A DNA stretch of 64,000 nucleotides from Synechococcus sp. Cruz CV12-2-Slac-r (GCF_024346075.1 NZ_JAGQEK010000001.1:1-64000), one strand, 5' to 3'. Positions 27,904-37,157 are shown, counted from the stretch's first letter. The notes: generated by a model from the sequence alone, not told the origin. Translations and numbers: made by a program.

Positions 27904-27948
27904 CAAGCCGCTGTCAAACTTTTAAAACACTCACTATTTTCCACTCAA

Positions 27949-28764
27949 ATGTCATTCACCACTCACATCACCGACGTACCAAATGACCAGGTGGCAATTA
28001 CCTGCGACAACGTAACGATTAGCTATGGATCATTTGAAGCAGTAAAGAGTGTTTTTCTTGAAGTGCCCAGGGGTAAGGTAACCGCCTTTATCGGTCCATC
28101 CGGCTGCGGTAAAAGCACAGTGCTGCGCTGTTTTAATCGAATGAACGACTTAATTCCTAGCTTCAGTTTGAAGGGAAGAATTATCTACGAAGGCCAGGAT
28201 TTATATGAGCCCAAAGTTGATCCAGTTGAGGTGCGCAGGCGTATTGGAATGGTTTTTCAAAGGCCAAACCCATTTCCAAAAAGTATTTATGAAAACATAG
28301 CTTTCGGCGCCCGAATTAACGGTTACACAGGGGACATGGACGAATTAGTTGAACGCTCCCTGCGCAGAGCAGCTGTATGGGATGAATGCAAAGATAAACT
28401 TCAAGAGAGTGGTTATTCTCTATCTGGTGGCCAGCAGCAGCGCCTTTGCATCGCTCGCACAATTGCAACCCAGCCAGATGTTATTTTGATGGATGAGCCC
28501 TGTTCAGCCCTTGATCCAATCTCCACCTTAAAAGTGGAAGAAACAATGCACGAGTTAAAAAAAGAATTTACAATTGTGATTGTTACACATAATATGCAAC
28601 AAGCCGTACGCGTATCAGATATGACAGCTTTCTATAATGCTGTGGCAGTTGAAGGAGGCAGTGGCAAGGTGGGTTATCTGGTTGAATTTGATGAAACTGC
28701 AAATATATTCAATAATCCAAAGCAACAATCCACTCAAGAATATGTGAGCGGCCGCTTTGGCTAA
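27949..28764 (+). CDS. pstB: Phosphate ABC transporter ATP-binding protein PstB
   Basis: ATPase of the Pst importer. Walker [10 protein letters not shown] near residue 50, Q-loop [14 protein letters not shown] (PstB-specific), signature [13 protein letters not shown], Walker [14 protein letters not shown], and H-loop VTHNMQQA are all intact. 271 residues is standard. Last gene of the operon, followed by a strong terminator. pstC, pstA and pstB are intact, unlike pstS. Confidence 0.97.
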   Translation: MSFTTHITDVPNDQVAITCDNVTISYGSFEAVKSVFLEVPRGKVTAFIGPSGCGKSTVLRCFNRMNDLIPSFSLKGRIIYEGQDLYEPKVDPVEVRRRIGMVFQRPNPFPKSIYENIAFGARINGYTGDMDELVERSLRRAAVWDECKDKLQESGYSLSGGQQQRLCIARTIATQPDVILMDEPCSALDPISTLKVEETMHELKKEFTIVIVTHNMQQAVRVSDMTAFYNAVAVEGGSGKVGYLVEFDETANIFNNPKQQSTQEYVSGRFG

Positions 28765-28785
28765 TAGTTAAGCTAAATTATCTCA

Positions 28786-28813
28786 AAAGCCTCCCAAATG
28801 GGAGGCTTTTTTT
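28786..28813 (+). terminator. Terminator of the pst operon (possibly bidirectional)
   Basis: AAAGCCTCCC, loop AAAT, GGGAGGCTTT: a perfect 10 bp stem with seven T after the GC core. The other strand carries TTTT after the stem, so it may also end the convergent sphX transcript. Confidence 0.92.
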
Positions 28814-28837
28814 GTGCCAACTAATCCAACTTATCGA

Positions 28838-29878
28838 TTAATTCCGAAAATCAGGTCTTTTAATTCCATCTATACTTCTATTCAGCAATTCACCAAGCCT
28901 TGTTCCAACGGGAATATCTCCGGCAAAGGAACTGCCAAGCACATTGCGTAATAATTTATTTTCAACAATTAAATACTGTGACCTGGAAAGAGGAATTGAT
29001 CCCTCTTTCTTAACCAAGCCGTCTGCATTATTCAGGAAAAAGTTAACAAAGTTTCTCAAATTAGCATCCGAGCCAAGCTGCCTACTATTTACATAAATAA
29101 ACATTGGCCTTGAAAGTGGTTGATATGATTCGTTTTGAACATTCTTCATCGATGGAATTACATTGCCCCTAGGGCCTTCAATTGCAAGCGCGCGCAATTT
29201 AGATTGATTTGCTTTGAAGTAGGAGAAGCCAAAATAACCCATGGCGTTTGGATCTGCAATAATATTTTTTGCAATTATATTATCATTCTCACTGCTGCCA
29301 TAATCAGATCTTGAATTCTCCGAATCGCCAGTTATAGCCTTATTAAAATATTCAAATGTTCCGGAATCCTTGCCAGGTCCAAAAAGATTTATGGGTTTCG
29401 CAGGCCAATCTAAATTTACTTGATTCCAGCGCTCTACTTTACCTTGAGCATCGCGAGACCATAATCTTTTTAATTCAACTAAAGAGATGTCTTTAGCCCA
29501 GGTATTTGCTGAATTAACAACAACTGTTAGAGCATCAAAGCCAATGGGCAACTCATAAAAACTAATCTTTGCCTCTGAACATGCCTTGAGCTCTTTGTTA
29601 TTTATAGGGCGTGATGCATTACTTATACTAGTTTTACCACTGCAAAAATCTCTAAAGCCTGCCCCAGTTCCATTTATTACTATTGGCTCAAATTTAGCCT
29701 TTTTCCCTGCTCTGGTAACTAGAAATTCTTTAACTGCTAACTCTGTTATTGGCGCCACGGTGCTGGAGCCGCTGATTCTCACTGATTCGCTTAAGGCCTC
29801 AAGTGGCGTAACAACCGCGGTGAACCCTACAGCCAGCCCAAATACAACAGAAACGGCGCGTTTGCTCGCAAAACCCAT
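28838..29878 (-). CDS. sphX: SphX-type phosphate-binding protein
   Basis: Second periplasmic phosphate receptor of the PstS superfamily. A signal peptide with a hydrophobic core (VVFGLAVGFTAVV) is followed by VRISGSSTVAPITE, INGTGAGFRDFC, NASRPIN, and the phosphate-loop GPGKDSGTFEYF. The sequence is distinct from PstS upstream and resembles cyanobacterial SphX, which feeds the same Pst permease under phosphate stress. 346 residues, intact. It converges on pstB, sharing the terminator. Given the broken pstS, this may be the working receptor here; that is inference. Confidence 0.88.
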   Translation of the reverse strand: MGFASKRAVSVVFGLAVGFTAVVTPLEALSESVRISGSSTVAPITELAVKEFLVTRAGKKAKFEPIVINGTGAGFRDFCSGKTSISNASRPINNKELKACSEAKISFYELPIGFDALTVVVNSANTWAKDISLVELKRLWSRDAQGKVERWNQVNLDWPAKPINLFGPGKDSGTFEYFNKAITGDSENSRSDYGSSENDNIIAKNIIADPNAMGYFGFSYFKANQSKLRALAIEGPRGNVIPSMKNVQNESYQPLSRPMFIYVNSRQLGSDANLRNFVNFFLNNADGLVKKEGSIPLSRSQYLIVENKLLRNVLGSSFAGDIPVGTRLGELLNRSIDGIKRPDFRN

Positions 29879-29962
29879 AGTTAGCCCAAATTCACTTTCT
29901 CAATCTTGACCGCGCTTCTTTGTGAGTTCTTTAAGGATTACCCAAAGAGCAAGATTTTGAAA

Positions 29963-30049
29963 CGGAGAGGGAGGGATTCGAACCCTCGATAGAGTTTCCC
30001 CTATACAGCATTTCCAGTGCTGCGCCATCGACCACTCGGCCACCTCTCC
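29963..30049 (-). tRNA. tRNA-Ser(GGA)
   Basis: Acceptor GGAGAGG pairs with CCTCTCC, discriminator G; anticodon stem CAGCA/TGCTG encloses CTGGAAA, giving anticodon GGA. A long variable arm (TATAGGGGAAACTCTATC region) marks a serine tRNA. 87 bases; CCA not encoded. Confidence 0.95.
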
Positions 30050-30103
30050 CCGGCAGTGCAATCCTGCGCAGCTGGCAACCTAGCAGTTCACCCAATTATT
30101 CCT

Positions 30104-30472
30104 ATGGCAGCGTTTCATCGAGTTACGGTTTACGACCGCCAACGGGGTAAAACCCATAGCGCTGATCTTCCTGAAGGTGCCTATGTATTGCAAGCTTTTG
30201 AAGCCCTAGGAACACCATTGCCTTTTAGTTGCCGCAATGGTGTTTGCACCGCCTGCGCCGTAAAGGTATTGGAGGGGAACGTGGAGCAGCCTGAAGCCCT
30301 TGGCTTATCGCGTTCCCTTAAAGAAAAGGGCTACGCATTGCTTTGTGTTGCCAAAGTATGCGGTGCTGTGGTGGCTGAAACTCAAAGCGAAGATGAGGTT
30401 TATATGTTGCAATTCGGCCAGGTATTTGCCCGTGGCAGGGTGCGTAAAGCAATTCCCCTTGAGGAGCACTGA
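30104..30472 (+). CDS. [2Fe-2S] ferredoxin with C-terminal extension
   Basis: Plant-type ferredoxin fold with cluster cysteines at 43, 48, 51 (SCRNGVCTAC) and 81 (ALLC). 122 residues, about 25 longer than PetF, with a basic C-terminal tail (FARGRVRKAIP) and a longer acceptor loop, so probably a specialised partner rather than the main photosynthetic ferredoxin. The frame opens earlier, but the ATG at 30104 avoids overlap with the tRNA. The next gene starts 3 bases after its stop, so they share a transcript. Confidence 0.9.
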   Translation: MAAFHRVTVYDRQRGKTHSADLPEGAYVLQAFEALGTPLPFSCRNGVCTACAVKVLEGNVEQPEALGLSRSLKEKGYALLCVAKVCGAVVAETQSEDEVYMLQFGQVFARGRVRKAIPLEEH

Positions 30473-30475
30473 AAC

Positions 30476-31318
30476 GTGGCAATACAAACCGATCAACAGC
30501 TGCTTGAAATTGCACAAGCCGCAGCTAGTGCTGGTGCCTTGGCCCTAAAAAAACATTGGGGCAAACTTGAGCAGGTGCGCTGTAAAGGAAGGCCTGGAGA
30601 TTTAGTAACCGAAGCTGATCTCGCCGCTGAGGCAGCAGTTCTGGAGGTGCTCCAGCAGCACACACCCGAAATTGGTGTATTGGCGGAGGAAGCTGGTAGG
30701 CAAGGTCCGGCTGGTGCCTTGCAGTGGTGTGTTGATCCCCTTGATGGCACCACTAACTACGCCCACGGATTTCCTTTATTTGCCTGTTCCGTGGGGTTGC
30801 TCAAAAACGGCCAACCTCATCTGGGGGCAATCGAGGCCCCTGCTTTGCAACAGTCTTACTGGGGCGGAATCGGCCTAGGCGCTTACTGCAATGGTGAACA
30901 GTTGAAGGTTTCTGGTTGTGATCAATTAGCCAATGCACTTCTGGTTACAGGCTTTGCCTACGACCGTTTTGAGGTGCAAAACAACAATTACACGGAGTTT
31001 TGTTATTTCTCTCACCGCTGCCATGGTGTGCGTCGTGGTGGCGCCGCTTCATTAGATCTGGCGTTTGTGGCAGCCGGACGCCTTGATGGTTACTGGGAAC
31101 GGGGCCTGCAACCTTGGGATCTAGCGGCAGGTGCAGCCTTGATATTGGCAGCAGGAGGCGTAGTTTGCGACTACAACAGCACCCCTTTAAATCTAAATAA
31201 CGGCAGGGTATTGGCCTGCAGCCCAGCACTTTTGCAACCGCTAGTGGAAGGGCTTAAAAGTTGTGAACCGATGCCCGGCGAGATCTATGGCGCCAGTTTT
31301 CCACCAATTGCAAGCTGA
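30476..31318 (+). CDS. Inositol monophosphatase family phosphatase (SuhB-like)
   Basis: Magnesium-dependent phosphatase of the IMPase/FBPase superfamily; may hydrolyse inositol-1-P or related sugar phosphates. Metal ligands appear in order: LVTEADLAAE, a GVLAEEAG acidic helix, DPLDGTTNYAHGFP near residue 86, and LQPWDLAAGAALILAAGG near the end. The GTG at 30476 follows the ferredoxin stop by three bases. 280 residues is normal. hisZ follows after 44 bases. Confidence 0.93.
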   Translation: MAIQTDQQLLEIAQAAASAGALALKKHWGKLEQVRCKGRPGDLVTEADLAAEAAVLEVLQQHTPEIGVLAEEAGRQGPAGALQWCVDPLDGTTNYAHGFPLFACSVGLLKNGQPHLGAIEAPALQQSYWGGIGLGAYCNGEQLKVSGCDQLANALLVTGFAYDRFEVQNNNYTEFCYFSHRCHGVRRGGAASLDLAFVAAGRLDGYWERGLQPWDLAAGAALILAAGGVVCDYNSTPLNLNNGRVLACSPALLQPLVEGLKSCEPMPGEIYGASFPPIAS

Positions 31319-31362
31319 AGGGCTTGTTGCTCCATAGATTTGGCCAAAGTTGAACAAGCCCC

Positions 31363-32544
31363 ATGGCCTTACAACCCGCCAGTGGCGCCCGGGATCTTTT
31401 GCCCCAGGATGTGGGGGCAAATCGATGGATCTGCGAACGCCTTGCCCAGGTGTATCAACTTTGGGGCTACAGCGAAATAACACCCCCCAGTATCGAGCGA
31501 CTAGACACCCTCGAGGCCGGTGGTGCAATTTGTTCAGAGCAAGTGCTGCAGGTGGTGGCGGATGAGCCCTTGGGCCTACGGCCAGAGATGACCGCCAGCA
31601 TCGCCCGAGCCGCCTGTACCCGCCTTGGCAGTTTCCAAAGACCTTTGCGCTTGCACTACAGCGGCTCAATTTTTCTTGCCGAACGCACAGAGGGGGAAAA
31701 TCCCAGGATTAATGAGCAACTCCAGAGCGGTGTGGAGCTTATGGGTAGTGCTAGCCCGGCCGGTGATGCAGAACTACTCAGGCTGCTAATAGATGCTGCT
31801 GGCCATCTGCCCCTGGCCCCGCACCACGCCCCCTGCCTACTAATCGGCCATCAAGGCTTACTTGAGTTAGTGCTAGCGAAGGTGGAGAAATCGATGCAAC
31901 AAAGTTGTCGCCGGGCCCTTTGCCAAGGGAACCATCATGATTTAAAGCAATTACCCCTGCCACCAGATCAGTTATTGCTGCTTGAGCGGGTTATTAAATT
32001 GAGAGGGGCACCAGCGCAGGTGCTGAAACAGCTCAGCGAGTTACTAGGGGAAGATCCTCTTTTAAAACAACTAGAGCAATTGTTAGCGGCCTTAGCGCCG
32101 ATAGCTGTGGCTAATGGGATTCGTTTGCAACTTGATCCAAGCTTTCAACCCCAATTTGCTCTTTACGACGGCTTGGTAATGCAACTTGTGTGCCAGGGCC
32201 CCCATGCGCCTGTGGCAGTAGCAAACGGAGGCCGATACAACAACTTAGTTAATCGTTTTAGTCCATCAACTAGTGGCGCTACAGGGGTGGGTTTTAGTTT
32301 TGCAGTTGGAGATTTGAGGCAATTACTGGGATCCGCCAGCGGTCATTCCCCAGATTCAAATAAGCATTGCTGGTTGGTAGCTTTTCAAAATTCAGCCCTC
32401 TTAAATCCTGCTCTCGATCTATTGCAACAGTGCCACAGTCGCGGCGAACAGGCGGAACTGTGGCCCCAACCCTGTGAAAGCAAAGAAGACGCAGAAAAGC
32501 TTGCAAGTTCGCGGGGGCTCAAGTTGCTCGATTGGCTCTCCTAA
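31363..32544 (+). CDS. hisZ: ATP phosphoribosyltransferase regulatory subunit
   Basis: HisRS-like, catalytically inactive subunit that pairs with short HisG in the first step of histidine synthesis. Class II synthetase-like motif 2 region LRPEMTASIARAA and LHYSGSIFLAER are present, but the full histidyl-tRNA synthetase motif 3 and anticodon domain are absent. 393 residues fits HisZ rather than HisS (about 430). The ATG at 31363 sits 44 bases after the IMPase stop. Confidence 0.9.
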   Translation: MALQPASGARDLLPQDVGANRWICERLAQVYQLWGYSEITPPSIERLDTLEAGGAICSEQVLQVVADEPLGLRPEMTASIARAACTRLGSFQRPLRLHYSGSIFLAERTEGENPRINEQLQSGVELMGSASPAGDAELLRLLIDAAGHLPLAPHHAPCLLIGHQGLLELVLAKVEKSMQQSCRRALCQGNHHDLKQLPLPPDQLLLLERVIKLRGAPAQVLKQLSELLGEDPLLKQLEQLLAALAPIAVANGIRLQLDPSFQPQFALYDGLVMQLVCQGPHAPVAVANGGRYNNLVNRFSPSTSGATGVGFSFAVGDLRQLLGSASGHSPDSNKHCWLVAFQNSALLNPALDLLQQCHSRGEQAELWPQPCESKEDAEKLASSRGLKLLDWLS

Positions 32545-32575
32545 TCCGTAAAATCTAGGGATTGAGTTCCTTTCT

Positions 32576-32800
32576 ATGGCCCACACGATTATTAGCAACG
32601 TGTGCGAGGGCATTGCAGATTGCGTTGACGCTTGTCCTGTGGCTTGTATCCATCCCGGCCAAGGGGCAAATAAAAAAGGAACTGGGTTCTATTGGATCGA
32701 TTTTCAAACCTGCATCGACTGCGGCATTTGCTTACAGGTGTGTCCGGTGGAGGGAGCGATTTTGCAGGAAGAAAGGCCCGAGTTGCAACAACGCAATTAA
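32576..32800 (+). CDS. Bacterial-type ferredoxin (two Fe-S clusters)
   Basis: 74 residues with eight cysteines: C10, C16, C20 and C24 in the first half and C46, C49, C52, C56 (CIDCGICLQVCP) in the second. The second set is a standard [4Fe-4S] motif; the first set has the C-x3-C-P pattern and could hold a [3Fe-4S] or [4Fe-4S] cluster. Donates low-potential electrons; partner unknown. Sits between hisZ and htpG, same strand, with 31- and 86-base gaps. Confidence 0.92.
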   Translation: MAHTIISNVCEGIADCVDACPVACIHPGQGANKKGTGFYWIDFQTCIDCGICLQVCPVEGAILQEERPELQQRN

Positions 32801-32886
32801 ATCGGTTCGGAGAACCCACCCTCAAAGCCCCTTGAGCTAGGGAGCAACAACTGCCTATGGTTCAAGAGCTTTTATAAGTTCCACCC

Positions 32887-34824
32887 ATGACGGTGCTTGA
32901 AGAAAACGGCCAGATACAGATACATACAGAAAATATATTTCCAATTATCAAAAAAGCTGTTTACAGTGGCCACGAAGTTTTTCTGAGGGAATTAGTTAGC
33001 AACGGCACGGATGCAATTAGTAAAAGACGAATGGCCGCAATGGCGGGGGATTGCAGCGAAGGCCCTGAAGGTTGCATACAAATCCGAATTAACCGCGAAG
33101 CTAAAACCCTCACCATTAGCGATAATGGCATCGGCATGAATGCCGATGAAGTAAAACGCTACATAAATCAAGTTGCATTTTCAAGTGCTGAAGAATTCCT
33201 TGAAAAATATAAAAGGGAAAGTGATGCAATAATTGGCCACTTTGGTCTTGGTTTTTATTCAAGTTTTATGGTGGCAAAGCAGGTTGAGCTGCTCAGCCTA
33301 AGTGCAAAGGAAGGCTCCGAAGCTGTGCGCTGGAGTTGCGATGGATCGCCAAATTTCAGCCTTCAAGCAGGAGATCGCAGCGAAGCTGGTACCGACATAA
33401 TTTTACATCTTCAAGATGAAGAACTCGAATATATTGAACCGGCAAGAATTCGCAATCTAATAACTACATACTGCGACTTTATGCCAGTTGCTGTTCAGTT
33501 AGACGGCGAGACAGTCAATAAGCGAGAAGCACCATGGAGACAGAGCCCAAGAGATTTAAGTGATGAGGATTATTTAAATCTATACCGCTATCTATACCCC
33601 TTTCAAGGCGACCCTTTGCTTTGGGTTCATTTGAATACAGATTATCCCTATAACTTGCAGGGTATTTTATATTTCCCGCAAATGGCTGGTAGAGGCGATT
33701 GGGATAAAGGTGAAATTCGCCTCTACTGCAATCAAGTTTTTGTAAGCGATTCAATTAAAGAGGTGGTGCCTCGTTATCTTCTCCCCCTAAGGGGCGTGCT
33801 TGATTCCCCAGATATCCCCCTCAATGTGAGTAGGTCTGCGTTACAAACCGATCGAAAAGTTAGATCCATTGGTGGCTTTGTAGCTAAAAAAGTGGGAGAT
33901 CGTTTAAAAGATTTAAAACGCAGTAACCCAAATAGATATGCCGAAATCTGGGAATCTATTGCACCTTTTATTAAAATTGGTGCCATGGAAGATGATAAAT
34001 TTGCCGAACAAATTGCTGAAATTATCTTATTTGGAACTACTTTAAAATCAAGTTCAAGCAATATTGTTGAGTCAGAATCGGGCGAGCCAGCAGATCCAGA
34101 TCCGATCGCCTTTGGCCAAAAATCATTCACCACACTTTCTGGTTATCGCTCCCGCACTGAAGCAGCTTGCAAAGATCGAATCCTTTATTGCAACGATGAA
34201 GCGGCTCAAGCTGGGGCTCTAGCTCTATGGCAAGGGCAAGGAACAGAAGTGCTGCTTGCCGATTCTCTAATCGATGCTCAATTCATCCCCTGGCTGGAGA
34301 TGCGCCATAGCGAATTGAAATTCCAACGGGTTGATTCAGAGCTTGATGCCAGCCTCCAGGAGCAAGAACCAAGCCTTGCTGATGCCGATGGCAAAGAAGC
34401 AAGTGAAAAGTTGCGCGACCTTTTTAAGCAATCTTTAGAAAACGAAAAAATAACCATTCAGGTGCAGAGCCTCAAGGGTGACAATGCCCCTGCAGCTTTG
34501 ATTTTGCTGCCAGAGCAGATGCGCCGTCTAAATGACATGGGCGCCTTGATGGAGCAACGCTTACCCGGCTTACCCGATCACCATGTGCTGCTTGTTAATA
34601 GACGCCACAGACTGGTGGATGGCCTTTTAAAACTCTCAGCCGGAGCAGTGATCACCACCAGCCCTGGGGCCAACTCCCCAAGCCTTGAGCTTGCACAACA
34701 GCTAAGCCGCCATCTCTATGAAATGGCGAGGCTCGCGGTTGGTGGCCTTGAACCAAATCAATTGGCTGGCTTTCAGCAACGCAGCTGCGATCTGATGGGA
34801 CAACTGATGGAAAGGGGGCTCTGA
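32887..34824 (+). CDS. htpG: Molecular chaperone HtpG (Hsp90)
   Basis: Hsp90-family ATPase chaperone; in cyanobacteria it has been linked to phycobilisome linker folding and heat or light stress. The N-terminal GHKL site is complete: LRELVSNGTDAISKRR, DNGIGM near residue 79, and GHFGLGFYSSFMV. The middle domain has the catalytic-loop arginine region RGVLDSPDIPLNVSRS. 645 residues is normal. A separate transcription unit. Confidence 0.97.
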   Translation: MTVLEENGQIQIHTENIFPIIKKAVYSGHEVFLRELVSNGTDAISKRRMAAMAGDCSEGPEGCIQIRINREAKTLTISDNGIGMNADEVKRYINQVAFSSAEEFLEKYKRESDAIIGHFGLGFYSSFMVAKQVELLSLSAKEGSEAVRWSCDGSPNFSLQAGDRSEAGTDIILHLQDEELEYIEPARIRNLITTYCDFMPVAVQLDGETVNKREAPWRQSPRDLSDEDYLNLYRYLYPFQGDPLLWVHLNTDYPYNLQGILYFPQMAGRGDWDKGEIRLYCNQVFVSDSIKEVVPRYLLPLRGVLDSPDIPLNVSRSALQTDRKVRSIGGFVAKKVGDRLKDLKRSNPNRYAEIWESIAPFIKIGAMEDDKFAEQIAEIILFGTTLKSSSSNIVESESGEPADPDPIAFGQKSFTTLSGYRSRTEAACKDRILYCNDEAAQAGALALWQGQGTEVLLADSLIDAQFIPWLEMRHSELKFQRVDSELDASLQEQEPSLADADGKEASEKLRDLFKQSLENEKITIQVQSLKGDNAPAALILLPEQMRRLNDMGALMEQRLPGLPDHHVLLVNRRHRLVDGLLKLSAGAVITTSPGANSPSLELAQQLSRHLYEMARLAVGGLEPNQLAGFQQRSCDLMGQLMERGL

Positions 34825-34833
34825 GGTATGGGC

Positions 34834-34858
34834 AGCTATTTTGCTAAAGTAAATAGCT
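34834..34858. repeat. Inverted repeat upstream of rpmB
   Basis: AGCTATTT and AAATAGCT form a perfect 8 bp inverted repeat with a 9-base spacer, 23 bases before the rpmB ATG. The spacer holds TGCTAAAGT, which could be an extended -10 box. It may be an operator or a hairpin; there is no T-run, so not a terminator. Confidence 0.4.
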
Positions 34859-34881
34859 AATCCAGATTGGGAATCGATTAA

Positions 34882-35118
34882 ATGTCTCGGGTGTGCCAGC
34901 TAACAGGTCAACGGGCCAACAACGGCATGTCCGTTAGTCACTCCCACGTGCGCACCAAAAAGCTGCAGCAGGTAAACCTGCAATACCGCAGGTTGTGGTG
35001 GGCTGAAGGCAATCGCTGGATCAAAATCCGCCTTTCCACCAGGGCACTACGCACTGTTCAGAAGAAAGGTTTAGGTGCCTTTGCTAAAGAGCTTGGAGTT
35101 AATTTGGCCAAGCTCTAA
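34882..35118 (+). CDS. rpmB: 50S ribosomal protein L28
   Basis: Large-subunit ribosomal protein. Begins [14 protein letters not shown], with [17 protein letters not shown] and the C-terminal [14 protein letters not shown] pattern, all typical of L28. 78 residues. Only one Cys is present, so this is the zinc-free form. Its last 48 bases overlap the end of csaB on the opposite strand. Confidence 0.96.
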   Translation: MSRVCQLTGQRANNGMSVSHSHVRTKKLQQVNLQYRRLWWAEGNRWIKIRLSTRALRTVQKKGLGAFAKELGVNLAKL

Positions 35119-36168
35119 AGCGAGGCCTCGGTGATGTTTTTTAGAGCTATTAATTTGGCTTTCAATCTGGTTGCTTGATAAAGGTTTATCTAACTGGTTA
35201 ATCCAAATATCTTTAATTTGTTCTGGATCATTTTGAAGCAGGACTAAATCGAGGCATTGGCAAGAGAGTCCTGCTGCTGCAGCTGAAACCTTGGGGTCGT
35301 AGCTCAAAGCGGCACAGGGGGCACCAGTTAATGCTGCAAGAATTAAGGCGTGCAGACGCATCGCAATTACCAATCCCGATAAAGACGCTTCTGCCATTGC
35401 TTCTTCAGGCCGCTCCAAATTCAATTCTCTTGAGCACTGCCAAAGCGCTTCAGGCATAAACCCTTTTTGATACAAATCAAGCAGCATGCCGCGATCTTGA
35501 TTTGCATGAAACGGCAACCACAACACTTGCCTTTCACTTTGTTGCGCTAGCAACGAAACAGCCCATAGCAATGTTCGCCATTGAGGAGCCTGCAACAAAG
35601 GGGTTGGTCGCCAGGCAAGCACGATTGCACCGCCCTTGCCGCGCCAATGCCCCCTTGCTAGCCCCCACACCGGATCAGCCCCCACCGGATCGGAAGGGGT
35701 GGGATTTCTTCCCAACTCTTTCGCCAGAGCAGCGGAATCTGGATCACGCCAACTTGCAGATTGCACATTGGCTAGAAGCAATCGCACCAACAAGCGGCTG
35801 TACCAGCGCCGGAGGGGGCCAAGACCTTGCCCCCAAAGCAGTATGGATTTGCCTTGCAACCTTGCGGCAATAATCAAGGCGCTATAAAACAACAAGCTTT
35901 TAAAACTTGTGCTGTCTTGCAGCAAACTGCCGCCACCAAAAATCAAAAAATTGCAGCGAATTAAACCTTTAAAAGTGTTAACAAAACTGCGCCGGTTACA
36001 AGTTTGTACACCAAAGCGTTTGCGAACCTGAGCCTCATCGGCAGCGGTAACCACAACGCTGCATCCAGCTGGAAGCTCTGCTAGCAAGGCTTGCAATAAA
36101 GCGTCGTCGCCAAGGTTGTGTTCGCCGTAGTAACCGCAGATCAGCAGCTTTTTTGAGGTAGAAACCAT
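35071..36168 (-). CDS. csaB: Polysaccharide pyruvyl transferase CsaB
   Basis: Adds ketal-linked pyruvate to cell-wall polysaccharide, a mark used to anchor S-layer-homology proteins. The N-terminus [22 protein letters not shown] is the family signature (shown in part), followed by [10 protein letters not shown] and, near the C-terminal half, [16 protein letters not shown]. 365 residues. Alone on its strand. Its last 15 codons overlap the end of rpmB tail to tail. Confidence 0.88.
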   Translation of the reverse strand: MVSTSKKLLICGYYGEHNLGDDALLQALLAELPAGCSVVVTAADEAQVRKRFGVQTCNRRSFVNTFKGLIRCNFLIFGGGSLLQDSTSFKSLLFYSALIIAARLQGKSILLWGQGLGPLRRWYSRLLVRLLLANVQSASWRDPDSAALAKELGRNPTPSDPVGADPVWGLARGHWRGKGGAIVLAWRPTPLLQAPQWRTLLWAVSLLAQQSERQVLWLPFHANQDRGMLLDLYQKGFMPEALWQCSRELNLERPEEAMAEASLSGLVIAMRLHALILAALTGAPCAALSYDPKVSAAAAGLSCQCLDLVLLQNDPEQIKDIWINQLDKPLSSNQIESQINSSKKHHRGLALELGQINSKLFSKGT

Positions 36169-36235
36169 GGCGATCGCTTAAGCGCCTGCCAGTGTGAGCC
36201 ATGGCATTCCTAGATTGGCTTTAATAAAACAAACA

Positions 36236-36541
36236 ATGCACATTCTTTCCTTTCATACCTGGGTGATACATCTCAGCTCTGTATTGGAATGGCTGCTTGC
36301 TATTGCCGCTGTGGTGGTTTGGGGTGAGCAACGCCAAGAACCTGAATGGCGCTGGCTCGCCTTAGCAATGTTGCCAGCTTTAGTTAGTGCCCTTTGCGCC
36401 TGCACCTGGCACCTTTTCGACAACAGCATGGAATTGCATTGGCTCGTAACGCTTCAAGCCGGTTTAACCCTGCTGGGTAATTGTTGCCTCGCTGCAGCTG
36501 CCTGGTGGCTGGCTCGATCACCTCTGGCGCGGCTGCGATGA
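36236..36541 (+). CDS. DUF2499 membrane protein
   Basis: Conserved in cyanobacteria and plastids, function unknown. Starts MHILSFHTWVIHLSSVLEW, the usual family N-terminus, from the ATG at 36236; a GTG at 36194 would add 14 unconserved residues. Three hydrophobic segments span about residues 10-26, 36-53 and 68-88. The stop overlaps the ATG of the DUF3593 gene (ATGA), so the two are co-translated, with psaK next. Confidence 0.85.
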   Translation: MHILSFHTWVIHLSSVLEWLLAIAAVVVWGEQRQEPEWRWLALAMLPALVSALCACTWHLFDNSMELHWLVTLQAGLTLLGNCCLAAAAWWLARSPLARLR

Positions 36542-36885
36542 ACGATCCTGCCGCCCCTTTATTTGCCCTTTCACTCTTTCCATACCTTCTTTTCCTTTGG
36601 TGGGCAAAACGAAGTGGCAGGTTTCCAGTGCTTGCCCTTTGGGGCTTTGGCTTAACCCTTTTATTTGTTGCGATCACAATTGTTGCCGCTGCTATCGCCT
36701 TAAGCCGCTACGGAGAAGAGTTAGCAAATGTGGATTGGCTTCATGGCGGTGCTGAGGCATTTCTGAGCATTAGCAATTTGGTATTGCTTTTGGGCTTTGG
36801 TAGTAAACAAGTCTTACGGGGGCCGGCAAAATCCACCAATGGGTTAGATGATCAGATCGCAGCACGATTGCCCTCGGAGCAATGA
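36538..36885 (+). CDS. DUF3593 membrane protein
   Basis: Cyanobacterial and plant-plastid family of unknown function. 115 residues with three hydrophobic segments (about 6-23, 31-53 and 74-90) and the recognisable FPYLLFLWWAKRSGRFP near the start and VDWLHGGAEAFLSISNL in the middle. Starts at ATG 36538 inside the previous stop (ATGA) and its own TGA overlaps the psaK ATG the same way, so three genes form one coupled unit. Confidence 0.85.
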   Translation: MNDPAAPLFALSLFPYLLFLWWAKRSGRFPVLALWGFGLTLLFVAITIVAAAIALSRYGEELANVDWLHGGAEAFLSISNLVLLLGFGSKQVLRGPAKSTNGLDDQIAARLPSEQ

Positions 36886-37157
36886 CCTTTATTCCCCATC
36901 TGATCAGCCCAGTACTAGCCCTAACCCCTGCAGTGGTTTCTTGGACACCAAAAGTGGGGCTCGTGATGATTCTCTGCAATGTGGTTGCAATCGCTATAGG
37001 CAAGGCCACCATCAAATATCCAAGTGAGGGCCCTGGTTTGCCCAACAGCAGTTTCTTTGGTGGTTTTGGCTACGGCGCACTGCTCGGCACCACCAGCCTT
37101 GGCCACATCATTGGTATTGGTGCCATCCAAGGCTTAGCGGCCTCAGGAGCTCTTTGA
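36882..37157 (+). CDS. psaK: Photosystem I subunit PsaK
   Basis: Peripheral two-helix subunit of photosystem I. 91 residues: an N-terminal VVSWTPKVGLVMILCNVVAIAIGK helix (in part), a basic loop with GPGLPNSSFFGGFGYGALLGTTSLGHIIG (in part), and a second helix at the C-terminus. This pattern is PsaK or the similar PsaK2. The ATG overlaps the previous stop. Its last 15 bases overlap the FAD reductase gene on the other strand. Confidence 0.93.
   Translation: MTFIPHLISPVLALTPAVVSWTPKVGLVMILCNVVAIAIGKATIKYPSEGPGLPNSSFFGGFGYGALLGTTSLGHIIGIGAIQGLAASGAL

Noticed and set aside
31241-31669. Minus-strand open frame of 142 codons over the suhB/hisZ junction
   Set aside because: Low-complexity Pro/Arg/Cys-rich translation, antisense to two well-supported genes.
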